NCBI RefSeq assembly: GCF_000963945.1
Contig: NZ_BAMW01000007.1
Span: forward strand, 124,001-188,000
DNA length: 64,000 nucleotides
DNA from: Acetobacter indonesiensis
Lineage (GTDB): Bacteria; Pseudomonadota; Alphaproteobacteria; Acetobacterales; Acetobacteraceae
Direction of reading: 5' to 3'
Shown: positions 27,716 through 36,464 of the stretch, piece after piece
Numbering within the stretch: position 1 is the stretch's first letter
Layout of the letters: every line of letters starts with the position of its first letter
Translations under genes and position numbers: made by a program
The notes under the pieces: model-generated
Databases searched by the model: none
Told to the model about the DNA's origin: nothing
Seen by the model: the letters and a program-made list of their open reading frames with translations, nothing else

Positions 27716-28408
27716 TCACCCTGCCGAAGGATCTAGTGCCTGGGACATAGCCTGTGCCCGGCTGCGTACGCCGGAGGGCTCATCTTCTGTCGCTGCCAAT
27801 GCAGCAAATTTCTTACGGGCATCATCAAGATGCCCTTCACGCACATCTAGCGTGGCAAGGGCTTCGGATGCCAGACCATTCCAGGCTTTCCCCTTACCCG
27901 TCAGCAGGGAAAGACGGGACCGCAGAGTTGCAGGGTCACCCGCATCAATCTGTTTCTGGCACCACAGCAGTGTCGCCAGATCACGCAGCAACGGGTCTGC
28001 TTTCTGGTCATTTTGCACAGCATCCCACGTGGCCAGGGCCGACTTTACATCTCCATGGGCGGCCTGCACGGCAGCTTCCTGAAGGCGGGCAAGCGTTGCA
28101 ATCCCTGACGGGCTGGATGCGGCCAGCTTCTGAAGGTCAGCAAGTCCAGCTTTTGCTGTTTCACCAAGCGGTGTCAGACCAGCCGAGGCTGGCGGCAGAT
28201 GGTCCGTCTGCCGTAGGGCAGTAAGATACGAACCGGTAGCAGCAAGAGACGCTGATTTCTGGCTGGACAGATGCCATGACCATGCCCCTGCCCCCACAAG
28301 AACAGCGGCCAGCACACCAAGGCCCAGCCCGGCGTAACGGCGTGCTGCCTGACGCAGGCGCTCAGCCTTCAGTTCGTCGTCCACTTCCTTGAAAACATCT
28401 TCTGCCAC
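27716..28408 (-). CDS. YfgM-like membrane-anchored TPR protein
   Basis: An N-terminal cytoplasmic segment (FKEVDDELKAERLRQAARRY) precedes one membrane helix (AGLGLGVLAAVLVGAGAWSW) and a periplasmic helical region with tetratricopeptide-like pairs (LQEAAVQAAHGDVKSALATWDAV, LRDLATLLWCQKQIDAG). This layout matches YfgM, an ancillary SecYEG/chaperone partner, and the position before bamB and der agrees. I favour GTG at 28408, giving MAEDVFKEVDDEL as in the family. The longest frame starts with GTG at 28471 but adds an odd Cys/Pro-containing leader. 230 aa. Confidence 0.7.
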   Translation of the reverse strand: MAEDVFKEVDDELKAERLRQAARRYAGLGLGVLAAVLVGAGAWSWHLSSQKSASLAATGSYLTALRQTDHLPPASAGLTPLGETAKAGLADLQKLAASSPSGIATLARLQEAAVQAAHGDVKSALATWDAVQNDQKADPLLRDLATLLWCQKQIDAGDPATLRSRLSLLTGKGKAWNGLASEALATLDVREGHLDDARKKFAALAATEDEPSGVRSRAQAMSQALDPSAG

Positions 28409-28586
28409 GTCTGGCCCGTTCCCGTTCTGGCTAACATTGGTGCGTAACGGGCATATCTGCCCTACCCGCACGCATCATACAAGGCACCAATCGGGAAAGA
28501 CACCCCTAACCATCGGGTAACCTGTGCGGTTTACACACACAGGTTACCCAGTTTTTTCTGATTTCAGGTTCCTCGGTCAGAAAAAT

Positions 28587-28979
28587 TTAGTGGGACGCCC
28601 CACCAAATTTGGCACTCCCAGCCTTCAGGGCAGCCGTCATGCGCGTAAAGTTGGCGGCAATATGCTTCTGCACGGCTGCGCTGCCTTCGTGAATATGGGC
28701 AATTTTTTCACGGGCTTCGTTGCTGATTGCGGTTTCTTCCTTATTGGCCGTCTTTGCCACACAGCTATTATAGGCACGAGCCGCTTTTTCGTAGGTAGTG
28801 GCTTTATCCACACTGGCATTATAGTGCTCGACAGATGACACATCGAGTGACGGCATTGTCGGCTCTGCCCCGCAGGCTGCAGCGGTCCAACCGGTGGCTG
28901 CCGCGTGGGCGACGTTCTGCACCAATGGCTGGGCCACAAGCACTGCCACGCCACAAACCAGCAAAAAACCTTTCCTCAT
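28587..28979 (-). CDS. Small exported protein, unknown function
   Basis: A 130-residue precursor with a clear signal peptide (MRKGFLLVCGVAVLVAQPLV, cleavage near AHA). The mature part is Ala-rich and mainly helical with two cysteines (in AACGAEP and YNSCVAK) that could form a disulfide in the periplasm. I chose the ATG at 28979, nine bases after AGGGA; the frame extends upstream to 29345 but that part has no signal-like start and overlaps the opposite glycosyltransferase gene. No family recognised. It is a single gene divergent from the GT9 gene. Confidence 0.7.
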   Translation of the reverse strand: MRKGFLLVCGVAVLVAQPLVQNVAHAAATGWTAAACGAEPTMPSLDVSSVEHYNASVDKATTYEKAARAYNSCVAKTANKEETAISNEAREKIAHIHEGSAAVQKHIAANFTRMTAALKAGSAKFGGASH

Positions 28980-29163
28980 TCTTTTCATTCCCTGTGATGA
29001 GCAACGTATCCAGCCTGACACACCACAAAGGTAAAATTCGGGCGGCCGTTGCAACCGCAGGTTCATGGCACAGACGGTGCAAATGTCCATCCCCCTGCCC
29101 GCATCCAGCCAGCCCAACGCGCGCCGCCTTGGAAAAAACAAAAGGGCAGTATAACAGAAGCCA

Positions 29164-30069
29164 ATGCGTATTCTCTTCATCACGGCCACACGCTTGGGCG
29201 ATGCCGTGCTCTCGACAGGTTTGCTGGCCCACCTGATACGCCATGTGCCAGATGCCCGTTTTACCATAGTGTGCGGCCCCGTCGCGGCAGGCCTGTTCCA
29301 GAATCTGCCGGGACTCGAACGCGTGATTGTTATGGAAAAGCGCAAACACGACCTTCACTGGCTTGATTTGTGGAAAAACTGCATCGGCCAGAAATGGGAT
29401 CTGGCCATTGACCTCCGTGGTTCTGCCATCACATTTTTTCTGAATACCCGTAAGCGGCTGATCATGCGTGGCGGCCGCCGGCCGGGGCTGCGCGTCGCGC
29501 ATTTGGGTCAAGTGCTGAAACTTTCACCGCCACCCCTACCAACCGTTTGGCTGAATGACGCTGATCAGACGATGGCAGATCAGATGCTCCCTGTGTCTGG
29601 TCCGTTAATTGCGATTGGCCCTACAGCTAACTGGACGGGCAAGATCTGGCCAACTGACCGCTATCTGGCACTTTGGGCTGCGGTTTCAAAAACGCTGCCC
29701 GCTGCTCGTCCTGTTATTTTTTATGGTCCCGGCCAGCAGGAACGCATGTTGGCGCAGCCTGTTCTGGAAGCCTTACCGAACGCCATTGATGCGGGAGGCC
29801 ATTTTTCACTGACACAGGTTGCCGCCATGCTGACACGCTGCTGCCTGTATATTGGTAACGATTCCGGGTTGATGCATCTGGCCGCAGCGTCTGGCACGCC
29901 CACTCTCGGGTTGTTTGGGCCATCACGCGCGTCTGAATACGCGCCATCTGGCCCGCATACAGCGTGGGTCGTGGCCCCCGGCCCTGAAGGAGAAGCCCCC
30001 ATCGCTGGTCTAAGCGTTGCAACCGTGGCCGAGGCCGCCAACCGCCTGCTGGCGGAAACACACTCATGA
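29164..30069 (+). CDS. Family 9 glycosyltransferase (heptosyltransferase-like)
   Basis: A 301-residue GT-B fold enzyme of the ADP-heptose:LPS heptosyltransferase family. The N-terminus MRILFITATRLGDAVLSTGL is typical. The C-terminal half shows the donor-binding segment YIGNDSGLMHLAAASGTPTLGLFGPS. Members build the inner or outer core of lipopolysaccharide in the cytoplasm. It overlaps the following GT4 gene by four bases (ATGA), so it belongs to a polysaccharide operon with GT4 and AsnB-like genes. The exact sugar is not readable. Confidence 0.88.
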   Translation: MRILFITATRLGDAVLSTGLLAHLIRHVPDARFTIVCGPVAAGLFQNLPGLERVIVMEKRKHDLHWLDLWKNCIGQKWDLAIDLRGSAITFFLNTRKRLIMRGGRRPGLRVAHLGQVLKLSPPPLPTVWLNDADQTMADQMLPVSGPLIAIGPTANWTGKIWPTDRYLALWAAVSKTLPAARPVIFYGPGQQERMLAQPVLEALPNAIDAGGHFSLTQVAAMLTRCCLYIGNDSGLMHLAAASGTPTLGLFGPSRASEYAPSGPHTAWVVAPGPEGEAPIAGLSVATVAEAANRLLAETHS

Positions 30070-31142
30070 GCCCTGATATGCCCCTTTCAACGCCCGACAG
30101 CGTCAAACTGAACCCATCCCTCCGCGTTGCGCATGTCATGGCGGGGGCTGCTACTGGTGGGGCCGAACTGTTCTTTGAACGGCTCTGCATTGCGCAAGCC
30201 GCTTCCGGGCTCTCAGTAATGCCTATCATCCGGCGTGAAGAGGCCCGCGCCGACCGTATGCGGCGTGGAGGAATACCAGCGCTTGAACTACGCTTTGGCG
30301 GCATGGCCGATTTCAGCACACGTTTTCGCCTGAAGCAGGCTCTTACCAAATTCTCCCCACGCGTCACGGTCGCATGGATGAACCGCGCAGCCCGCTTTAC
30401 GCCCCAAGGAGACTGGGTTCTGGCGGGTCGACTAGGCGGGTTTTATGACCTTTCCTATTACCGCCGGTGCGGACATCTGATCGGGAACACCCACGGACTG
30501 GTCAAATGGATGATTGAACAGGGTTGGTCAGAAAAGCGCGTTCATTATCTACCCAATTTTGCGACCGACCTGGCTGCCACCGCTCCTGTCAGACCAGCGG
30601 GCGTGCCGCCTGATGCCCCTTTTCTGCTGGCGCTGGGCCGACTGCATAAAAATAAAGCTTTCGACGTGCTCATTCGCGCCATGCGGTATCTCCCCCGCCA
30701 GTGGCTGGTTATTTGTGGCGAAGGCCCGGAACGGGATGCGCTTGAAGCACTGGCCCGGCAGGAGGGCGTTGCCGACCGTGTGCTGATGCCGGGTTGGGCC
30801 ACGCAGCCGGGTGGGCTTGTCCGTGCGTGTTCGGTGCTGGTTTGCCCATCTCGGCACGAGCCACTTGGCAATGTGGTTATCGAGGGCTTCTCTGCCACCA
30901 AACCGGTCGTTGCCGCGGCATCACAAGGGCCAACCGAACTGATCCGCTCCGGGGAGAACGGATTGCTGGCTCCGGTTGAAGATGCGCAAAGGCTGGCGCA
31001 TCAGATTAGCTCCGTGTTGGAAGACGCGTCGTTTGCACAGAAACTAGCCGCAGCAGGCCGCTCGGATTATGACCAGACCTTTGCAACAGGCCCCGTTTTA
31101 AGTGCATGGCAGCAGTTCCTCTCAACTGTGGAGGCACTCTGA
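30066..31142 (+). CDS. Family 4 glycosyltransferase
   Basis: A 358-residue retaining GT-B glycosyltransferase. The N-terminal acceptor domain contains VAHVMAGAATGGAELFFERL. The C-terminal donor domain has LLALGRLHKNKAFDVLIRAM, CGEGPERDALEALA and the E-x7-E type motif in PSRHEPLGNVVIEGFSATKPVVAA. It is cytoplasmic or peripheral at the membrane. The four-base overlap upstream and one-base overlap (TGATG) downstream tie it to the GT9 and AsnB-like genes. Confidence 0.88.
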   Translation: MSPDMPLSTPDSVKLNPSLRVAHVMAGAATGGAELFFERLCIAQAASGLSVMPIIRREEARADRMRRGGIPALELRFGGMADFSTRFRLKQALTKFSPRVTVAWMNRAARFTPQGDWVLAGRLGGFYDLSYYRRCGHLIGNTHGLVKWMIEQGWSEKRVHYLPNFATDLAATAPVRPAGVPPDAPFLLALGRLHKNKAFDVLIRAMRYLPRQWLVICGEGPERDALEALARQEGVADRVLMPGWATQPGGLVRACSVLVCPSRHEPLGNVVIEGFSATKPVVAAASQGPTELIRSGENGLLAPVEDAQRLAHQISSVLEDASFAQKLAAAGRSDYDQTFATGPVLSAWQQFLSTVEAL

Positions 31143-32908
31143 TGTGCGGTATTGGTGGGCTGGTTTATACCCGAGGCACCAAAGCCCAGCCACAGGATGT
31201 TCTCGACCGGATGGCGCAGGCCCTGATGCATCGCGGCCCGGATGGTGCCCATTTTGCACGCCTGCCGCAGGCCGACCTGATTCACACGCGCCTCTCCATT
31301 ATTGATCTGGCGGGCGGGGACCAGCCACTGTCAGCTGGCAGTGGCACACTGATTGCAAACGGCGAAATTTATAACGACCCGCAAATCCGCCAGCAAATTG
31401 GCGCATCCCACTTCAAAACAGGTAGCGACTGCGAATCCCCGCTTCTTTTGTGGGAGCGCAATGGGGCAGATTACGCCAATGGGCTGCGGGGCATGTATGC
31501 CATCGCCCTGTATGACAGCGCACAGGAAGAATTGCTGCTGTCGCGTGACCCCTTTGGCATCAAGCCCCTTTATCTGACCGAGTTTGAGGGCGGCGTGGCG
31601 TTTGCATCAGAACCCGGTGTTCTGCTGGCTGCTGGTCTTGCTCCACGGACACTCCGCCCTGCTGCCCGCGATGAGTTGTTGCAGCTTCAGTTCACAACAG
31701 GGCGGGAGACTATTTTCAGCACTATCCACCGTGTCATGCCCGGTGAGACAATTCGCGTAGGCCAAGGTCATATCCTCGACCGCTCCATACGCCCGGCCTT
31801 ACCAACCCCAGCGCCACACAGCATGTTTCAGAACGAGGACGAAGCCCTCACCGCGCTGGATGCTGCCTTGATGGACAGTGTGCAGGCGCATGAACGCTCT
31901 GACGTACCGTTCGGCCTGTTTCTGTCAGGCGGTATCGACAGCGCGAGCTTGCTAACAGCCATGACCCGTCTGCCGCGCCCGGAAAAACTGCGCACATGGA
32001 CCGCAACGTTTGAAGCCCGTAACGCGGCGGACGAAGCCGATGCTGCAACGGCACTAGCCCGCGCGGCACAGACTGACCACGAAACGGTTCGCATTACAGC
32101 GCCCATGGTCTGGCAACACCTGCCCGCTATCGTCGCCTGCATGGATGACCCCGCCGCCGATTACGCCATTATTCCCACATGGTTTCTGGCCCGCAAAGCA
32201 GCAGAAGACGTGCGGGTTATCCTGTCTGGTGAAGGCGGAGATGAGCTTTTCTGTGGGTATGGGCGGTATCGCTCTGCCATGCGGCCATGGTGGCGCGGTG
32301 GCCGCCGCATGTGGCGACGCGGCATGTTTGACGGGCTGGATGTTTTGCGCACGGCCCCAACCCACTGGCGGGACGGCATTATGGCGGCCGAGGTCAATAC
32401 GGCAAACGCCCCAACACGGCTGGCCGCCGCCCAGCAGGTTGATTGCGCGGAATGGCTGCCCAATGATCTGCTGCTGAAGCTGGATCGCTGCCTGATGGCC
32501 CATGGGCTGGAAGGCCGCACCCCTCTGCTTGACCCTGTCATGGCTGACTGTGCATGGCGGCTTCCCGATTCACTGCGGGTACGGGGGGATAAAGGCAAAT
32601 GGCTGCTGCGGCGCTGGCTTGAACAGAATTGCCCCGCGGCCAAACCGTTTGCTCCAAAACAGGGCTTTACGGTGCCCATTGGCGCATGGATTGCTGAACA
32701 GGGTGACCGTCTGGGCACATTGGTGGCACAGCAGGCCTGTATTCAGGAAATTGCCCGCCCAGACCGCGTTCGGGCGCTGTTTCAGGCAGCCTCTGGCCGC
32801 AAGAACGGGCCTGCTGCATGGACGTTGCTATTCTATGCTCTCTGGCACCGCACCCATATCCAAGGCCTTGCACCAGCCGGGGATGTGTTTGACACATTAA
32901 GCGCGTAA
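31142..32908 (+). CDS. AsnB-type glutamine amidotransferase (asparagine synthase family)
   Basis: A 588-residue class II amidotransferase. Cys2 of MCGIGGLVYTRG is the glutaminase nucleophile, so the start at 31142 is required; the longer frame would bury it. The glutaminase domain shows LMHRGPDGAHF, ARLSIIDLAGGDQPL-like and GEIYND motifs. The synthetase domain has the PP-loop FGLFLSGGIDSASL and SGEGGDELFCGYGRY. It could be true asparagine synthetase, but one-base overlap with GT4 and position after two glycosyltransferases suggest amidation of a uronic acid or other sugar acid in a surface polysaccharide. That role is inference. Confidence 0.88.
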   Translation: MCGIGGLVYTRGTKAQPQDVLDRMAQALMHRGPDGAHFARLPQADLIHTRLSIIDLAGGDQPLSAGSGTLIANGEIYNDPQIRQQIGASHFKTGSDCESPLLLWERNGADYANGLRGMYAIALYDSAQEELLLSRDPFGIKPLYLTEFEGGVAFASEPGVLLAAGLAPRTLRPAARDELLQLQFTTGRETIFSTIHRVMPGETIRVGQGHILDRSIRPALPTPAPHSMFQNEDEALTALDAALMDSVQAHERSDVPFGLFLSGGIDSASLLTAMTRLPRPEKLRTWTATFEARNAADEADAATALARAAQTDHETVRITAPMVWQHLPAIVACMDDPAADYAIIPTWFLARKAAEDVRVILSGEGGDELFCGYGRYRSAMRPWWRGGRRMWRRGMFDGLDVLRTAPTHWRDGIMAAEVNTANAPTRLAAAQQVDCAEWLPNDLLLKLDRCLMAHGLEGRTPLLDPVMADCAWRLPDSLRVRGDKGKWLLRRWLEQNCPAAKPFAPKQGFTVPIGAWIAEQGDRLGTLVAQQACIQEIARPDRVRALFQAASGRKNGPAAWTLLFYALWHRTHIQGLAPAGDVFDTLSA

Positions 32909-32952
32909 CCTCATGTCAAGAAGACCCTCTGTTGCTTATGGGAGAACCCGTC

Positions 32953-33834
32953 ATGCCATCCGTCTCGCATGTTGCCCTGCTTGAAAACCGGACGGTTCTG
33001 AAACTGTCAGGTGCTGACCGGGTGAAATTTCTACAAGGACTGGTCACGGCTGATATTGCGGCCCTGACACACGGTGCTGCGACGTGGTCTGCGTGTCTGA
33101 CGCCACAAGGTCGGTGGCAGGCCGATTTTTTTATTGTGCCAGACCCGGATGATACGTGCCTGCTGCTGGATTGCGCGACGGAGCAGGCCGAAAGCCTGCG
33201 CACGCAGTTGCTGCGTTTTCGGCTGCGGTCTGATGTGCAGCTTGAAGCAACAGGTATGCGCGTTCTGGCCGCATGGGGTGAACGCCCTGACGCAGCCCTA
33301 CTGGAAAATGCCATTATTTTTGCTGACCCACGGCTGGAAACCGCAGGCTGGCGGCTGCTTGATGCGCCCGCCGACACCGCGCTGACAGCGACTGAACTGG
33401 ATTATAATCTGCACCGCCTTGTTCTAGGCCTGCCCGATGGGGTGCAGGATTGCGAAGTGGGCCGCACGCTGGTCGCGGAAGCCAATATGGATCTGTTGGG
33501 CGGCGTGTCATGGACCAAAGGCTGCTATATGGGGCAGGAAGTGACTGCCCGCATGCATTATCGCACATTAGTCAAACGGCGGCTGATCCCCGTTGCCAGT
33601 ACAACGCCCCTTCCCGCCCCCGGCACGCCAGTTCTGGCAGATGGTGTCGAGGTCGGCACGCTTCGGTCCTCGCAAGATCATGTGGGCTTGGCCCTTCTGA
33701 AGACTGCGGCTCTTGAAAAAGACCTGTTGTGTGATGGCCATAAGCTGGTGCCACGGCCGCCAGTCTGGCTTAGTGCTGCGCTTGATGCCGCTCAATCTTC
33801 TTCCTCAAACCCGGAAACCCCTGAACCGTCATGA
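32953..33834 (+). CDS. ygfZ: YgfZ/GcvT-like folate-binding Fe-S maintenance protein
   Basis: YgfZ (IBA57) uses tetrahydrofolate to support assembly or repair of certain [4Fe-4S] enzymes such as MiaB. The signature [16 protein letters not shown] near residue 190 contains the conserved Cys. The N-terminal part has the [12 protein letters not shown] folate-binding pattern. ATG at 32953 follows GGGAGAACC at eight bases; an upstream ATG at 32932 is in frame but lacks the site. 293 aa. It overlaps hisI by four bases. Confidence 0.92.
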   Translation: MPSVSHVALLENRTVLKLSGADRVKFLQGLVTADIAALTHGAATWSACLTPQGRWQADFFIVPDPDDTCLLLDCATEQAESLRTQLLRFRLRSDVQLEATGMRVLAAWGERPDAALLENAIIFADPRLETAGWRLLDAPADTALTATELDYNLHRLVLGLPDGVQDCEVGRTLVAEANMDLLGGVSWTKGCYMGQEVTARMHYRTLVKRRLIPVASTTPLPAPGTPVLADGVEVGTLRSSQDHVGLALLKTAALEKDLLCDGHKLVPRPPVWLSAALDAAQSSSSNPETPEPS

Positions 33835-34253
33835 CCTATACTGCCCCTGCCCCCGCAGCCCTTGATACCATGCTGGACGCTGTGTCTTTTGATGCCTCTG
33901 GTCTGGTGGCTGCCATTGCCCAACAACATGATACGGGCGAAGTGCTGATGATCGCGTGGATGACGCGGGAAGCGTTGCAGGAAACGCTGCAAACCGGTCG
34001 GGTCTGCTATTATTCGCGCAGCCGCAAAAAGCTATGGCGCAAAGGGGAAACATCGGGTCAGGTGCAACATCTTCATGAAGCCCGGCTGGACTGTGATGCC
34101 GACGCGGTCCTGTTACTGGTCAACCAGATTGGGGTTGCCTGCCACACGGGGCGCAGAAGCTGCTTTTATCGTGCATTTGAGCCACAGGGACTGGTAGAAC
34201 TGACCAAACCGGAGATTGATCCGAACCAGCTTTATGGCCACACCCACACCTGA
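33831..34253 (+). CDS. hisI: Phosphoribosyl-AMP cyclohydrolase
   Basis: HisI opens the purine ring of PRAMP, the third step of histidine synthesis, using Zn2+ and Mg2+. Motifs: [36 protein letters not shown], then the metal-binding [16 protein letters not shown] and [14 protein letters not shown] with the cysteines. Length 140 aa; there is no fused HisE domain. It is translationally coupled to ygfZ (ATGA). No other his gene lies in the window. Confidence 0.95.
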   Translation: MTYTAPAPAALDTMLDAVSFDASGLVAAIAQQHDTGEVLMIAWMTREALQETLQTGRVCYYSRSRKKLWRKGETSGQVQHLHEARLDCDADAVLLLVNQIGVACHTGRRSCFYRAFEPQGLVELTKPEIDPNQLYGHTHT

Positions 34254-34290
34254 CCTAGGGGTGATGCCAGCATAGTGAAAGTAACAGCCC

Positions 34291-35280
34291 ATGACTTCAG
34301 CGCCACAGCCTTCACGTTCTGCTCGGCCTGAAGACACGGTTTTTCAATCCGGACGCATTATAGAACGTCCTGCTCGCGCCGTTAGTGCATGGGTTGTGCT
34401 GGCATTATGCATCGGCCTTCTGGTAGTCGGATTAGCTTTGGTTGCAAGCGCTGGTGCGCCGTCCACCCCGGCTGAGTCAGTTCCTGCGCTGCTGGGTATT
34501 GCCTGTTTTCTGCCCATTCCTGTTCTGCTGAAGGGGCTGATTATTCTTCAACCCAATGAAGCCGCCGTCTGTCTTCTGTTTGGTAATTACAAAGGGACTT
34601 TGACTGACGCCGGGTTTCGCTGGGTTAACCCGCTTTATAGCCGCATCAAACTATCCCTTCGGCTTAAAACGCAGGAAACGGGGCCGCTTAAGGTCAATGA
34701 TGCTGTTGGTAATCCGGTAGAAATCGGGGCGGTCGTCATCTGGCGGGTGGCGCAGGCGGCGCGTGCAACGCTGGAGGTTGAAAACTACGACCGGTATGTT
34801 TCTGCCCAAAGCGAAACAACCCTCCGCCTGCTGGCCAGTCGTCACCCCTATGACCCTACGGAACAGTATGATGCCTTCACCCCGCAAGGCACGTCAGCTT
34901 CTGATACAGTCTCAGACACTTACTCCGCCATCACCCTGCGGGATGGAAGCGATGTTCTGGCGGGACTTCTGTTGCAGGAACTACAACTTCGTATGGCACC
35001 TGTCGGGATTGAGGTCGTCGATGCCCGGATTTCGCACTTAGCCTATGCGCCTGAAATTGCCGGGGCCATGTTACGCAAACAGGCTGCCAACGCTGTTATC
35101 GCCGCCCGTCGCGTCATTACCCGTGGGGCGGTTTCCATCATTGAAGATGCACTGGCTGATCTGGAAGGTCGTATGGATCACCGGCTTGAGCCTGAACAAC
35201 GGGCAGCCATGATTTCAAATCTGCTGGTTGTTCTGATCGGCGACCGGGAAGCAACGCCTGTGGTAAACGCGGGCCTCTAA
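34291..35280 (+). CDS. SPFH/Band 7 domain membrane protein
   Basis: A 329-residue prohibitin/flotillin-like protein. Two N-terminal hydrophobic helices (AWVVLALCIGLLVVGLALVASA and LLGIACFLPIPVLLKGL) precede an SPFH domain with IILQPNEAAVCLLFGNYKGTL, VNPLYSRIKLSLRLKTQE and VNDAVGNPVEIGAVVIWRV. Residues EIAGAMLRKQAANAVIAARR match the conserved C-terminal SPFH helix. Such proteins form large membrane-bound oligomers and stabilise membrane proteases or transporters. The NfeD partner usually found beside stomatins is absent. It lies 37 bp after hisI. Confidence 0.87.
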   Translation: MTSAPQPSRSARPEDTVFQSGRIIERPARAVSAWVVLALCIGLLVVGLALVASAGAPSTPAESVPALLGIACFLPIPVLLKGLIILQPNEAAVCLLFGNYKGTLTDAGFRWVNPLYSRIKLSLRLKTQETGPLKVNDAVGNPVEIGAVVIWRVAQAARATLEVENYDRYVSAQSETTLRLLASRHPYDPTEQYDAFTPQGTSASDTVSDTYSAITLRDGSDVLAGLLLQELQLRMAPVGIEVVDARISHLAYAPEIAGAMLRKQAANAVIAARRVITRGAVSIIEDALADLEGRMDHRLEPEQRAAMISNLLVVLIGDREATPVVNAGL

Positions 35281-35525
35281 TTTTTTAGTTTTTACAGAAA
35301 ATATTCATAAAACGGCCTTATAAAAACGCCTCTATCGCGCTTCTGCTAACCACGGGGCGCGCACAGTGCAGTTATAACATGCCAATACAGGGTCTATATT
35401 CGCTTTCTTCGCCCATATCAGCGCCAAGCTCCCGTCAGATGCCTTGAAAAGACCGTCAATCTGACAGACAAATGCACTGACTGTATTGCCGCCAAGCAGC
35501 ACTAGAAAAACAATCAGGGACGATT

Positions 35526-36338
35526 ATGGAACATCAGGTCAATTCATTATGGACCCAGTTTAACGGCTGGGTGCCAACCATTATTGCGTATGCAGGCCAA
35601 CTTGTGCTTGCCATTATTGTGCTGCTGGTTGGGTGGGCCATTATCAATATGGTCACCCGCGGCATGGGCCGCATGATGGCTGCCAGCCATATTGAACCAA
35701 CGCTGCGCGGCTTCCTGCTTAGCGTCGTGGGCATGCTGCTGAAGGCGCTGCTGCTGATCAGCGTTGCCTCCATGGTTGGTATTGCCACAACCTCGTTCGT
35801 TGCGGTGCTGGGTGCTGCCGGTTTGGCCGTCGGCATGGCGTTGCAGGGCAGCTTGGCTAATTTTGCTGGCGGCGTGCTTATTCTGCTGTTCCGTCCCTTC
35901 AAAGTGGGCGATTCCATTTCCGCTGGTGGCAGCGCAGGCACCGTTGTCTCCATTGAAATGTTCCGCACCGTTCTGCGTGACGCCAGCAATGAGTTTATCT
36001 ACGTGCCCAACGGCACTCTTTCCAACAATGTGGTGGTCAACAGTTCACAGGCAGACCACGTTCTGGCGTCTGTCAGCCTTCTGATTGATTATAATGATGA
36101 CCTTGATAAAGCCCGCGCCATTCTGCTTGGTCTGGTTGAGGGGGATTCACTGGTGCTGACATCCCCAGCACCGGCAGTCGGCTTTCTTCCGCAGGCGGCC
36201 AACGTGTCTGTATCCTTCGGGTTCTGGTGCGCACCGGGCAATGTTGTACCTCTGGTCGGTAAATATTCTGAAGCTGCCATCAAAGCGCTTAAACAGGCAG
36301 GCTTCCGCCTAGGTGTCAGCACCAAGGCGTCTGGCTAA
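35526..36338 (+). CDS. MscS family small-conductance mechanosensitive channel
   Basis: A 270-residue channel that opens on membrane tension and protects against osmotic downshift. Three helices: YAGQLVLAIIVLLVGWAII, FLLSVVGMLLKALLLISVAS and the pore-lining glycine/alanine-rich LGAAGLAVGMALQGSLANFAGG, which matches the MscS TM3 pattern. The beta domain has RPFKVGDSISAGGSAGTV and FIYVPNGTLSNNVVVN. Length is close to E. coli MscS (286). CAGGGA precedes the ATG. The 245-bp gap upstream holds no gene; a strong terminator follows. Confidence 0.95.
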   Translation: MEHQVNSLWTQFNGWVPTIIAYAGQLVLAIIVLLVGWAIINMVTRGMGRMMAASHIEPTLRGFLLSVVGMLLKALLLISVASMVGIATTSFVAVLGAAGLAVGMALQGSLANFAGGVLILLFRPFKVGDSISAGGSAGTVVSIEMFRTVLRDASNEFIYVPNGTLSNNVVVNSSQADHVLASVSLLIDYNDDLDKARAILLGLVEGDSLVLTSPAPAVGFLPQAANVSVSFGFWCAPGNVVPLVGKYSEAAIKALKQAGFRLGVSTKASG

Positions 36339-36379
36339 CGTTTTTTAGCTTACCTTTTACAAAACGATTTCTCGTTCAG

Positions 36380-36408
36380 GGCTGGCAGAACAATCTGCCA
36401 GCCTTTTT
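36380..36408 (+). terminator. Rho-independent terminator after mscS
   Basis: GGCTGGCAGA/TCTGCCAGCC, a perfect 10-bp stem with a four-base ACAA loop, is followed by TTTTT. It lies 41 bp after the mscS stop codon. Confidence 0.93.
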
Positions 36409-36464
36409 ATGGGCCGCGTTCTTTCCAGAAGCCAGATTTTCCCGGTCATTGCCTAGCCTAATAC

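Noticed and set aside
28980-29345. Upstream extension of the small exported protein
   Set aside because: No signal-like start, it overlaps the glycosyltransferase gene and the internal ATG at 28979 has ribosome site and signal peptide.
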